A stretch of DNA of 64,000 nucleotides from Xiphydria camelus (GCA_963678675.1 OY783199.1:23495546-23559545), one strand, 5' to 3'; shown: positions 1 through 11,330, numbered from the stretch's first letter. A program made the numbers and translations. The notes: a model not told the origin generated them from the letters alone.

Positions 1-847
1 TTTGATTCGATAACCGGAAATAACACGCGCGTGGCTACATGCTCATTTTTCAGATTTTTTATAAATAGAGAGACCCGAAAGGGGATTTACAAAATTATTT
101 TCTTAAAAAAAAATATGAATTACTAAATTTATCACATTTCTTATTTTTCGTATACAATATAAGCGTATCCATATGGTATGCCAAATTCCATTAACATGCG
201 ACTTTTGCTTTTAATGCTGATTCCTTGAAACAAATTAATTCTAAAATTTTGAAATATAATAACTTTCGTATTTCTCAAAAGTTTCAAAAATCGCTTGGGC
301 TACATATTTACAATACAACTGAACAACATATCCAAATTTGAAGAAAATTTAAAATTTACTTCAAAAAGTGATGGATTGGCATGGAATGACCCATGAATGA
401 ATGAAGTACAAGTATCTTCCTACAATCTTTACTATGTATTATATTTCTTGAACTTACCCTTAACAGGAATTTACCTAGAAATTTATTGAGTATAAGATAT
501 AATTTTAATGTTTGTTTACATAAACGTATGATACTGCATCATGCTCCTGTGAGACTGACTTCTATAACTTAGCACTTTAAGTTTTTGAATTCTTAAGATA
601 AAAGTCAAAGGTTCACAAGCCTTAATATTAAGCTTCATCAAAATTGCTCAGAGCATCTGGTTCATGTATTTCAAAATGAAAATGACCAGAAGTGCATTTT
701 TGATAAGATTTCCCCCGATTTCCTGATAAATGTAACAGGGTAGACGGTTTTTGAAGTCACAGATTCATATTCAGGATATCTGATTTATTAAAGCGCGATT
801 CTTCATGACAAAAGTGTAAGAAGTTAGTTAAAATTTATAAGATAATT
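1..847. other. AT-rich sequence, no gene seen
   Basis: AT-rich DNA with no ORF of recognisable family, no clear splice-bounded exon and no clear terminal repeat. It may be intergenic or part of a longer 5-prime intron of the RGS gene. Confidence 0.5.
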
Positions 848-1364
848 CCACGCAGCATCCAATGCAAGATTGCAGCAATATAATTCTATAAGATTGTAAT
901 ATTGTAATCTCATTGTACAATGTTATTGCAATGTTGTAAAGATTTTACGATAATCTTGAAATATCCGCTTTGTACATATCTTTGCAACATTGCAGCAATA
1001 TTTTGCTGGCATATTTATAAACATATTAATTTTTCATAATACAGAAAAGTGGTAGAAAATTGTTTTAGAGCACCACATAATATTTTATTATAATATATTG
1101 CTGAAACATAAAAGGTGAAAGAAAAATTCATTTGGCTGTGTATTTGAGTCTATACGCGGTTGAATATTTTATATTAAATTTAACATATTTTACATGTCCT
1201 AGGTGGTTCACATAAAGTACGTTAATTTAACTGAAAGCTATGTTAAAAAATAAGACAAGAATTATGGTTTTCTGTGTTGAATCAACATTTGATTTGTATC
1301 ATATTAACAAATTGCTTTTTATCTTTTAACTTAAAAGAATATTCAAAATGAATGTAATAACAGT

Positions 1365-1912
1365 TAATGCAATTACCCATGTAGGAATTAACGATTGGTC
1401 ACAAAATATCGAGCCAGTATCTGCAAATGAGACTCGATATTGGTATGATAGTCCGTAACCAATACTGGCCGAATACCCTTAGTGATCAGAATGGGCCAAT
1501 ACTGGCTGTTAAGGCTGGCTCGATACTAACTTTCGAGATTCCCGTATAGAAATTTGTTTCATGCTCTAATAAGGGCTTCATCATTTGGCTTTACATATTT
1601 ATAATTAGGCCTCGATGAGGAAAAATAATAATAGCCCTAAGAGAGAGGAATATAAAGAAAAAGGAAAAATTCTGGTTGGATTCGGATCCTTGACGTTGGG
1701 GAATCCGATTATTTAAATTTTTTCTTATTATTTTATTTATATTCTTTAGTTATGGTTCATTGCTATTGTGAGATGATAGATAACGATATTGCGGATCCTG
1801 AGAATGCCGTGACTTGATGAACTACTGGATATTCCTTACAGAAATAGATGATGAACCTATAACAAAACTACTACTTCTAACCGCATGGCTAACCAAGTAC
1901 CTTGAGATTTAA
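1365..1912. repeat. Dispersed repeat R1, copy 1
   Basis: This stretch matches about 37730-38307 in the same orientation. Shared stretches include GAATACCCTTAGTGATCAG, GGGCCAATACTGGCTGT and CTAACCGCATGGCTAACCA. The repeat continues beyond the inserted pogo-like element at 2228 (AATCGAAGACTTG). It has no coding capacity that I recognise. The CCAATACTGGCC word is also the core of the minisatellite at 3047-3560. Confidence 0.7.
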
Positions 1913-1914
1913 TA

Positions 1915-2225
1915 CAGTAGAACTCCAATTATTCGAATCAACTGGGACCGGACCCCATTCGGATAATCAAAAATTCGGATAATTGAACTTTTCCAAAAAA
2001 AAAAGGGTACCTACATATATGTATTTTAAAGAAAAAGAGCTTATTTTCGTTACTGTATGTATTTTTAATTAATTAAATGAAAAGGCAACACTTTTACATG
2101 TTATATAGCGTACTTACAAGTGCTGTACATTATTTTGCTTGCATTTCCGTCTTACGTTTTTCTGAAAGCGATTCGGATAATTAGCGATTCGGACAGTCGG
2201 AGTTCGGATAATTGGAGTTCTACTG
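1915..2225. mobile_element. pogo/Tigger-like MITE with TA target duplication
   Basis: A 311-bp non-autonomous element. Its termini CAGTAGAACTCCAATTATTC and the reverse GGATAATTGGAGTTCTACTG are near-perfect inverted repeats of about 24 bp, flanked by TA at 1913-1914 and 2226-2227. CAGTxGAACTCCAATTATCCGAA-like termini and a TA target are typical of the pogo/Tigger branch of Tc1/mariner. There is no internal ORF. It interrupts repeat R1. Confidence 0.8.
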
Positions 2226-2404
2226 TAAATCGAAGACTTGCATAAGTTAAATGTGGACATTTCCATAGATGACAGTTTTTTAAATTATTTTATATCAAAA
2301 GAATATTGTTTCATGTTCTTCATGTTCTTCATATTGTTTCATGTTCATATCAAAGAATATTCTTTATAAGAATAGATTCTTATTTTTCATCCTTACTTAT
2401 CTGG

Positions 2405-3045
2405 TGATCAAAGGGGTAAAATCCCATGTTCCCGTATCTTCACCTGTATCCGTCCACCGTCATTTTGAACAAAATTTTGGAATCGATTTATTTCGTTTCC
2501 TGCCCGTCAGAGGGAAAAAAGTGTAAGAGCAAACATTGTAGAACTCGAAATATGTAACATTTTTTATTTGAGGCCGAACTCTCTGTAGTTAGTTTCGAAG
2601 AAGATAGAGGGCGCCAAAGTTTTCAAAAGTCAGTTTCCACGTTTAGATCTTCAAAAATTGATTTGAACCGAAACTTTTTTTGTAAAACTTGTAGACCTCG
2701 AAAAAATCGATTACAAACATACCTATATATTATTTGTAACTTTTGGAAACTTTGGCGCCCTTTATCTTTTTGGAAACTAACTATGGAGAATTCAGCCTGA
2801 GAAAAAATGTTACAGATTTTGAGCTCTACAAGTTTTAACCTTACCCTTTTTTTCTTCCGATGAATAGGAAACGAGATAAATCGAATTCAAAAATGTTTTC
2901 AAGATGGCGATGAAGAGATACAGGTAAGGGTACGGGAACTTTGTATTTTACCTTTTCGACTACTAAACAACGTATTCACAATTCAGCCCTACCCCGATTT
3001 TTTTATCTACCCCCTTCTTTTATGGCGGATTGACTGTACTATTAT
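2405..3045. mobile_element. Palindromic (foldback) element F1, left-truncated
   Basis: The two halves are inverted copies. GGTAAAATCCCATG near 2415 pairs with the region near 2945. The blocks GAACTCTCTGTAGTTAGTTTC and CTTTGGCGCCCT recur inverted in the second half. The same family, more complete, lies at 15532-16245. Its outer end (AATAGTACA-type) is present on the right near 3040 but missing on the left, so this copy is truncated. The short ORFs inside are incidental. Confidence 0.7.
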
Positions 3046-3046
3046 C

Positions 3047-3560
3047 ATGCTTAGTGAAGAATATTGGCCCGTTTGTGAAGCCAGTCTCGAAACAATTGTT
3101 TCGCCAGTTTACAATAGACTCTCTAAAGTACTTGAAGTTCGGAGGTTGGCTCATCCATCGTACCAGTATCGGGCCAGTCATTTTGATAGCTGTCGAATGA
3201 CTCTCGGTGAAACTACAGTTCCGGTATTGGTCCATTCGTGGTGCCAATATCGGGCCGATTTCGCCGGTGTATGAACGACTCTCGGCGAAACTACAGTTCC
3301 AGTGTTGGCCCGTCCGTGAGACCAGTGTCGGACTGGTAGTTTCGCCGGTGTATGAACGACTCTTGGCGAAAATACAGTTCCAGTAGGTATTGGCCCATCC
3401 GCGAGGCCAGTGTCAGTACAATCGTTCCGCCGATACATAAACGACTCTCGATGAAATTACAGTTCCAGTGTTGGCCCGTCTGCGGCGTGAGTGTCGGGCC
3501 AGTCGTTTCGCCGGTGAAGAAACGACTCTCGGCAAAACTACAGTTCAATTACTGGCCCTA
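3047..3560. repeat. Minisatellite, about 80-bp unit, six degenerate copies
   Basis: The block GACTCTCGGCGAAACTACAG recurs at about 3116, 3199, 3277, 3358, 3443 and 3524, a spacing of 78 to 85 bp. Each unit also carries a TTGGCCCGTCCGTGAGACCAGTGTCGG-type segment. The apparent ORFs on both strands reflect the tandem periodicity and are not credible proteins. The array abuts the right end of foldback F1. Confidence 0.85.
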
Positions 3561-4552
3561 TATTTTTGTCAATACTGGCCCAATACTGAGCCAATTATTA
3601 ATACTAAGTATCGGTTATCACGACTGGGCCATTGATTGGCCCAGTGGTAGTACTGGAATGTTGTCGGCAATTCCTACATGGGTGTTTTTCTTTGTGTGGC
3701 ATACAGTTATCGTTGATTTTTAACTGCAACTTTTCACCTTCTCGAAAAAAATGATTATTAATATTTTTAGAAATAATATATTTTTTAATCAAATTAACAC
3801 TCAAATAGTATAACTAAAGAAAAATCACGATTTTGTACTCTCTTGCATTTTAAACATAAATTACATTAAAAATGTGTTAAAATGAATCAACACTTATGAA
3901 TTGTGTTAAAATAACCACGAAAGTATGTTAAATTGAATATAAAAAATTTTTAAAGCATACTTTCTGATAAGAAAACAACATTACCAACTATGTACAAGTT
4001 CTCAATTAAAAAAAAAATCTTATTTTACTTGAGAACTATTGGCGCTCTTGTAAATTAATTATCTTATTCTACGAGAATTGTCTATAGTGTTGAAATTTAC
4101 TTATATAGCTTCATACATATGTATACCGCGAGAAAGAATTGTTTGTCAAACAAATTATTTTCCAACCAAGACCTTATTTTCACAGTCGAAGTAAAACTTC
4201 ATTATATCAGAAATGTGTGTCTCATCGCTGAAGAACTTGAATATCTACACGATAAAAAAGTACATATATATTTTTTTTAAGTTAGCTAGACTAACCTTTC
4301 ACTATTAATTTATGAAACTTACTATTCGTAATTATAGAAAAACTTAATTGTAACATTTTACTGCAATCTCTACACTATTTCATATGTCAGCAAATGTAAC
4401 AATATTTTTTCTCATCTTTCTATAATGTTGCATCTGCAATGGAATATTATAAATTTCTGCAATTTTTTGCAATATTACAAGTGTAATTGCAAAATTCTAA
4501 TATTGTGGTAATGTTGCTATGATCTTGCTGCAATATTCAATGCTGTATGGGG

Positions 4553-5526
4553 TATTGTTTCCTATTTTATACAAAAACATTTTAAACAAAAATATTTAGT
4601 ATCGAAAAGAATATACAATATGTGTAACCACATTTCTGATGCTATTATTTGAGAGATATAAAGATCGCTCTTATTATTTTAAGAAGGTACTCGAAAACTT
4701 TCGTTACGAAAGTTTTAGAGTTTGTCGGGATAAAAAAACGTATAAGATTAACTGCAAGGTCAATGAAGCGTTCAAGAAGAACATAACACTGTAGCTTAAT
4801 AATAGTATGTGCATATCAAAATGTAATTTTGGCTGAATACTAGCAATCGAAAATATCATTACACATATTGTAAGAGTAATATAATATATACTCTAAATAA
4901 ATACCGCAGGATCAACATTAGTATAATATGGAAAATGCACATTATACTAATAGTACGCAATATTATTACAATATACTTCAAACATAACAAAGTAAATATT
5001 AGCGTAATATTGAAAATTCATATTAAAGTAATATTTGCTAAATATTACAACCGCAAATAACGTTACACGATATTGGTACAATGTAAGGTAAGTATCATAT
5101 AGAATATATTGATTTAATGTCGAAGATACACATCAGACGAATTCTGGCTATTATATCTGATAACATTGACTTTCACTTCGAATGCAGAATGCGCATAAAA
5201 TCTTGTTTATCGTGTAGGTATGGAAGCTGTCTTTCATTTGAGAAATCGCCGATCAAAAAGATCACTTCGAAGATCAAACAATAAACAGAGTAGAACATGT
5301 AATTATTTTCTAACGCAAAATCTCCTACGTAATATCTCATTCTTGTAATTCCTACGAATCTTACAACACTAAGATAATTCGGGATGAACTTGAGTATACA
5401 AAGATATCAAATCAGGAACACGAAGCAGGCGTTACCGATGAACGAAAGCTCTCTTTCAAGAGAGAGAGAGAGAATACTCATTTTGTACAAAAGAGCCGGC
5501 CTGAGAGGTTGTCGAAATTTTCACAG
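4553..5526. other. AT-rich region upstream of the first recognised RGS exon
   Basis: Strongly AT-rich with many short ATATTAGTA/TACTAATAT palindromes at 4910-5090. The frame of the downstream RGS exon stays open from 5314 but holds no ATG before 5527. A GA-rich run lies at 5459-5474. This is either 5-prime untranslated sequence or intron ending at the CACAG just before 5527. No core promoter motif is convincing. Confidence 0.4.
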
Positions 5527-5780
5527 ATGTCCACTGGAATCGGTGCAACTGCAATGGGCATAGGTGTTAGTCACGGTTCAGGAGGCGGAGAGACCGGCGC
5601 CGGGGGTGGCTGCCGCCTCCGGGCGCAGAGCCAAAGTCAGGCTTCAGGCTCTGTTTCGCAACACAACAATCCACAACAATCCTCCCAACAGCAACAGCAA
5701 CGCCAGGGCCTGAACCTGATGGGACGCTCGAAGAAGGACAACTGTTGCCTGTGTTGGTGCTGCTGCTGCAGTTGCTCGTG
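5527..5780 (+). CDS. RGS17-like: RGS17/19/20-like regulator of G-protein signalling (RZ/A subfamily), coding exon 1
   Basis: Encodes residues 1-84 and the first two bases of codon 85 of a predicted 317-residue RGS protein. Family members accelerate GTP hydrolysis on Gi/o- and Gz-class alpha subunits and attach to membranes through a palmitoylated cysteine string. That string is visible here as CCLCWCCCCSCSC at residues 73-85, preceded by a Gly-, Ser- and Gln-rich N-terminus. The donor is GTATTA at 5781. Joining TG to the T that opens exon 2 makes the Cys of the family's CSCSC ending, whereas reading through would give Trp. I chose the ATG at 5527 because no upstream in-frame ATG exists before the stop at 5311. 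The AG directly before it could also be a splice acceptor, so an upstream exon is not excluded. In Drosophila the subfamily is represented, as I recall, by Dhit. Confidence 0.85.
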
Positions 5781-7854
5781 GTATTACCGCTCCTGCTCTT
5801 TTTTCATGTTACGTGTGTCGTTCTTTTTGGATGCGCCAAGATTGTTGCTCCGAGTCGTTAGCCGCGTTGTATTATTTGACAATGTAATAAGAGCAGAGAT
5901 GCTCGATCTAAATAATCTTTCGAATAATTTTCATAAGAGATCAAACACTGAGAAGAAATTCTTTTCCTCCAAATAAACCAGTATTTATCTGTAGCTCATT
6001 AAATTATTCACTCAATGAAAATGGGGTTGAATTAAATAAACACATATATTTAATTAACCCGTTCTCTACGCCCCAGTTATGGTAATCCCCTGTGGAATAC
6101 CTATAAATTATTTAAAGCAAATGGCACCTTATAGTCACCCAGTCCTCAGAATGAACAGGAAAAGTTGAAATTAAATAAAAATTTAGTTTACTTAGATAAA
6201 ACATACTCCATAGAATCCCGCAAATATTTCAGAAGTAATTGGCAAATGGAAGTCTTCATTTCAATGAAAGAATGTTATCCCCCTTGAGTAACTTTTCAAT
6301 GTAAAGGTTCCTTCAGCCAGGAACGAGGGTAGATGAGAAATTGTGCGTCAGTTGTCTAGCGTCTACTATACGCGTTCAGAATTACACGGTTTAACGAACG
6401 GATATGTGTCGCTGCATTTATAGCCTGACGTGTATATGTATATGCGTATATGTATATATATTTTCCTCCGTTTCCCTGTTTCATGCTGCACGCAGGAATA
6501 AATGGTGAGCAGGTTTGCGCCGTGTTTTCAATGTTTGTTTATTATGCTATTGCTATACGTACACCGCTCTGGGCTTACGCGTGCGTGCGAGTGCGAGTGT
6601 ACGAAGGCTGAGGAACGGGGTTATGCGTGACACGTGCTCTCCTCTCCTTCTCCTCCTCCTTTGCCTTCCCCCCATCTCCTTTCGGGGCCATCCGATTTGT
6701 TTGGTCGACCAGACTTAGCCTCCGGCTGAATAGCCACGTCTGCTAGCTAGACACCCAAACAAGCAGGATAAAGAGTACCAGCTCGAAATGTCTGGCGGAT
6801 GAGGCTCCGTACCTCTTCATTTAGCGCGGGTAAAAATTCGAACTATTTCTCATTTGTGTAATATCGAAAATCGGAGTGAAGATTCATAATGATATCGCAT
6901 AAGTTATTCTACAGCGTGACGTATTGAACGCATGACAGTAACCTAAGCTTTAGGAGAGAATAGCTGAATTTGAACCGGTACCTAGGTACCACCCTTATAC
7001 CTAGAACTATTGCTGCCCTCCCAGCCAACTCCAAAATTGAGCACATGATGGTACCTATCTAATCAAACAACGCAAAATATCCCTACCGTTCTAGATTCGA
7101 AGGTGGTTCAACCTAAGTGCCAATCAAATTGGGTGACTCTCCCCTATATGTTAAGTAAGATTGTTGAGGATCAACCACCTACCACTGTATCTCTATGCAT
7201 ATAGATACTTCTTAGATGATCTCATTATCCGTGGTATTCTTCCCGACATTGATATATATGCATAAAGCTCTTTTTTCTGCTCGAAATGTAACCTTGAAAA
7301 AACTTTACCCAATCGCGTTTTTTGATTAATATAGCTTCTTAATCATATTTCCTCTATTTGTGGAGAAATTTCTCATTACGTATTCGAGTGACATCCGATT
7401 AAAACACTTCACCTTTACCGCCGTGTCGTCATATGGAGGTTTTACGTACACGCAATTTAGGTACTAGTAAAAGGGGCTCATCGTTACACAACAACGTGCA
7501 CTTCAATCGTAATAATCTCCTAATCCATACTCTCTCTCTCTCGAGATGGAAATTTGTACTATACTTCTTGAAGACCAAATCTCGATCTACAAATGAGCTC
7601 AGTGTCAACATGGGCAGAAAATGTATAGTTAAGGAGATAATCACCTTCGAAGCGCACGCTCGTTGCCTACCGGGGTGAGACCTCTTCCGCCTTTACGGCC
7701 ATAAATATCTATTTCTCGTCATCCCGAGACCGGTCCTAGAGAAAGAGACGCGTGGCGTCGACGTCGTCGCGGAATCACGTGAGATTCCGTCGCGTCATAT
7801 GTATAGCGACACCACGAGTTCATCGCACATTTGTCCACTAACTCGTTTTCTCAG
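5781..7854 (+). other. RGS intron 1
   Basis: An intron of 2,074 bases running from GTATTA to TTTTCTCAG. It holds pyrimidine runs near 6640-6670, but I see no recognisable exon, RNA gene or complete mobile element. Its last 120 bases become CpG-rich (7740-7800) and contain an in-frame ATG at 7799, described separately. Confidence 0.75.
7799..7854 (+). CDS. Possible alternative first exon extension of the RGS gene
   Basis: An ATG at 7799 opens a frame that reads through the exon-2 acceptor without a stop and in the same frame as the RGS box. A transcript starting in the CpG-rich DNA just upstream (7740-7798) would encode MYSDTTSSSHICPLTRFLS in place of the cysteine-string N-terminus, giving a form without the membrane-anchoring motif. 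The open frame and start codon are visible. Use of this start is an inference, and chance read-through of 18 codons is quite possible. Confidence 0.25.
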
Positions 7855-8275
7855 TTTGGCGGCAGTCGGCGGCGGCGGTTCGGGCGGAACGGGTGGCTCA
7901 GGCGAGCACGGAAAGAAGAAGGGTGGCGGCGGTATCACCAGCGGCGGTGAACTTGGCAGCGGGGGCGGCGTTGCGGGTGACCTGGCAGGCGCAGGTGCAG
8001 GAAACGGGCTCGATGGCCTGGATGGCCTCGATGGGGGCATCGAGTGCTGTAGCTTGGACGAGGTCAGGGCGTGGGGTTCGTCCTTCGACAAGCTGATGAA
8101 GAGCGCAGCGGGTAGAAAGTTGTTCCGCGAGTTCCTCGAAAGAGAGTACAGTGCGGAGAATATCGCTTTCTGGCTGGCCTGTGAGCAGCTCAAGCGGGAG
8201 AGCAATCCCGAACGCGTCGAAGAGAAGGCTCGCTACATCTACGAGGACTACATATCGATACTCTCGCCGAAGGAA
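7855..8275 (+). CDS. RGS17-like: RGS17/19/20-like protein, coding exon 2 (linker and first half of RGS box)
   Basis: Completes codon 85 and encodes residues 86-225. It opens with a Gly-rich, low-complexity linker (about residues 88-146) that vertebrate members of the family lack, followed by ECCSLDEVRAW. The RGS box starts near Trp158. SFDKLMKSAAGRKLFREFL and the AENIAFWLACEQLK helix are plain, with Glu186 and Asn187 in the positions that contact the G-alpha switch regions in RGS4. It ends YEDYISILSPKE, phase 0, at donor GTGAGT (8276). The acceptor is TTTTCTCAG. An intron directly after SPKE is, from memory, conserved in vertebrate RGS17/19/20 genes. The short ORF continuing past 8275 to a stop at 8303 is intronic read-through. 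Confidence 0.95.
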
Positions 8276-8299
8276 GTGAGTATATACCTTGGGACTATA

Positions 8300-8561
8300 T
8301 ACTGAGAGAAATATTATAAGTTGCATGGCAATGCTAGTAGATTATTAATATAAACATAAGTTCTAGTTACCTTAGCAATACGTATTTCTATTTTAGCTAT
8401 GTATACGTGTAGTTATTTCAGAAATACGTATTACTCTTGTTACTATTTGTGTGTGTGGTATTACTATATTATCCATACTGTCTAGTGTTAACCTCATTTA
8501 ACCTTAAAGTAAAGCTATCATAGCTATACATATTTTTGTATGACATACATTTTTCTCAGTG
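8300..8561. mobile_element. Short inverted-repeat element (CACTGAGAAAAAT type)
   Basis: Ends are TACTGAGAGAAATAT on the left and, reversed, CACTGAGAAAAATGTATG on the right, each flanked by TA (8298-8299 and 8562-8563). It is 262 bp with no ORF. The interior is rich in words such as AATACGTATT and CATAGCTATA. It begins only 24 bases past the exon-2 donor. Termini of similar style occur at 15285-15505 and 33601-34668. The superfamily is not assigned. Confidence 0.6.
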
Positions 8562-10084
8562 TAGTGAAACTCCCGCGCGCGCGCGAATACAGATTTTCTA
8601 TTCTTTTCACCTCGGAGACGCGTGCGAAAAGACGCTGTAATTACGTCTTGCGATTTCGAGATACGAGTATGTAACAGCCATGTTAGTTGACATTTTTACG
8701 CAGAGAGAGAGAGACTGGATTTTATTTCCCGTGCTTACATGATCGCCTACTTACTTGAACTTATATTTTATATCGATATGACTGCATTGCCTGTATAGTA
8801 CCTAATCATATTGAGAATTTTATTTGAAGCGTATTACAAATTTTTCTTTCTTTCTTTCCTTCTTTCTTGGAGCTACTTTCTCAAAGTATGATATTCGAGC
8901 GGTATAATGCTCTTCCGAAAATTCTTACGAGAAAAAGTGTAAGTACCCATGCCGAAACTTATTGTTAGATGATCATCCAAGAAATATTCTTGTAGAGGTT
9001 TGGAACAAGAGGACACAGGATCATGCATGAACAATTCGTAAAAGGACTCTCTCACAGGATATATTAACTTTGCAAGCTTCTTATAAGAGTCACGCGTGAT
9101 GTGACTGTGTTTTGCAAGAAGTCACATCAATATAAGTAGCATTTTTGTAAACAAATCTTACAAGATCCCATCAAGTATCTATGGATGATGAACAATTTCT
9201 TACATAGATTCTATATAATATGGAAAGAACCGAGTTGGAGTTATAAGTTATCCCCCAAAATGCAACAAAAATGTAAAAAAAAATACGCCGAGGTCTATGC
9301 GGGACCACTTAAAAGAATAATCCACTAATAATCGTGTCCACAAGAAGCTTAGCAACAATTCCACCCCGTGTTTCGCCTTCGCAAAAAAAAAATTCACTTA
9401 AAAAAGTATTGATAATCGAATGTAGTGCCAAGGGCCTATACCAAGTATGTTGTTCAGGGTGGCCGATATAAGAGACGTATAAGTGCCAGTAAGAAATTCG
9501 ATTAACCCTTCACACATCTCCCGTTGCCCAACCTGCAAATCACTCGATATAATCAAGCCTAACGATAGTAACCGAGATCAAAATGACAAATGACTATACC
9601 AAAGAAGGCTACCAATGTTTAAAATGCTATTTGGCGGGCCCGTGCCTGAAGGAATTATTATTCTTACACACGCGCATATTATATTGTAACATATTTAGAT
9701 TAAATCAGTTAATGTAAATTCTGAATAGAATCAATGCTGTCTTGTTGAACAAGTAATATTTATAAGTATAATGCAGTTACCGATTTTTGCTAACTTCTTA
9801 TAAAGCAGTATGGATTTGTTTAAATTTAGAAATGTATGGGGTAATTGGCCCAGGAGGTTCATATGAGGTACGAGTATAAGTACTTCATTTTAACGATATT
9901 TATCTCGTTAACAAATAAAAAGATGACAATGGTCGACGCAATAAATTATTGGCCAGCTTCAGGACCAGTTAATCACTTCTTAGTTCATCATTTAGTAAAG
10001 TTTTTCAATTTGTTGACAATTGGCAAGATTCTTATTATTAAAATATATTTTGTACAAACCTCTTGAGTGGAATAGCATGTATAA

Positions 10085-11100
10085 CACAGCTCAACAAAAA
10101 AAATCGAAAAAATGCTTCCTCTGACCAGACCAGTATATCTTTATGTTTTTGGGGTCGCTGAATCCGAATCCGGTGTCCCTTTGTCTCCATAACGTCACAA
10201 ATTTTTTAATCTCAAAAAACCATCAATAGATCATGATTTTCAAAAAGTTAATGGACTTAAACCAAATTCGCTATAGGGGGTTTTTTGGGCCGCTGATCAC
10301 GAATCTGATCTAGGATTTCAAAAATTCAAGATGGCGGATCCAATATGGCGGACGAGATTTTTGAAAATCGACGGATTCATGCCAAATTTGGTATAAGGGG
10401 GTTTTTTGGGTCGCTGATCATGAATCTGAAGTCAGATTTTAAAAATTCAAGATGGTGGATCCAATATGGAGGACGAGATTTTCGAAAATCGACGGATTCA
10501 TGCCAAATTTGGTATAAGGGGGTTTTTTCGATCGCTGATGGCAAATATGAAGTTATATTTACAAAAATTCAAAATTTTTGAAAATCTCGTCCTCCATATT
10601 GGATCCGCCATCTTGAATTTTTAAAATCTGACTTCAGATTCATGATCAGCGACCCAAAAAAACCCTTGTACCAAATTCGGCATGAATCCGTCGATTATCA
10701 AAAATCTCGTCCGCCATATTGGATCCGCCATCTTGAATTTTTGAAATCCGATTTCAGATTCGTGATCAGCGACCCAAAAGACCCCCTATAGCGAATTTGG
10801 TTTAAGTCCATTAACTTTTTGAAAATCATAATCTATTGATGGTGTTTTGAGATTAGAAAAAAATGTGACGTGATGGAGACAAACGGACATCGGATTTGGA
10901 TTCAGCGACCTCAAAAATATATAGGAATAATAATTTGAATCGATTTGACTATTTTTCCAGGATTTGATCTTGAAATGACCTTGAACGTGACGTGATGGAG
11001 ACAAACGGACACCGGATTCGGATTCAGCGACCCCAAAAACATAGATATACTGGTCTGGTCAGAGAGGAAGCATTTTTTCGATTTTTTTTGTGGGGCTGTG
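10085..11100. mobile_element. Palindromic element F2, copy 1, with TAA target duplication
   Basis: A near-complete palindrome of 1,016 bp. It starts CACAGCTCAACAAAAAAAA and ends with the reverse complement near CATTTTTTCG...GGGGCTGTG. It is flanked by TAA at 10082-10084 and 11101-11103. Within each arm, a module of about 110 bp carrying CAAGATGGCGGATCCAATAT and TTTGGTATAAGGGGGTTTTTT is repeated. The second copy at 25803-26575 has TTA on both sides. A three-base TWA duplication is characteristic of PIF/Harbinger, so it is probably a non-autonomous Harbinger-type element. There is no transposase inside. Confidence 0.8.
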
Positions 11101-11330
11101 TAATAGTTATTCGTTGCATAGGCAATATAAGCGTCAGAACGTATACCCTACCAAATGGAGAACATAAGTTATACGGTAAATAAATTAAAATGTCCGTTTT
11201 TGTGCAGTGTATTTGAAGGACTGTAACATACTTGTAATACTTACATAAAAGTAATTTTGTAACTCAAAACTACTTAATTACTGAGAAATAAAGACCTCAT
11301 TACAGGTATAAACTATGCACGTAGTAAATA

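Larger units (their letters stand above)
848..4552. mobile_element. Large inverted-repeat-bounded composite region
   Basis: The left edge (CC-ACGCAGCAT followed by AATGCAAGATTGCAGCAA) and the right edge, read in reverse (CCATACAGCATTGAATATTGCAGCAA), form an imperfect terminal inverted repeat. Both subterminal regions are dense in TGCAATATT-type words. The same terminal style recurs at 52183-53049. The 3.7 kb between the arms holds several unrelated repeats, described separately, that look like later insertions. No transposase was seen. The boundaries are approximate and the single-element interpretation is an inference. Confidence 0.4.
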
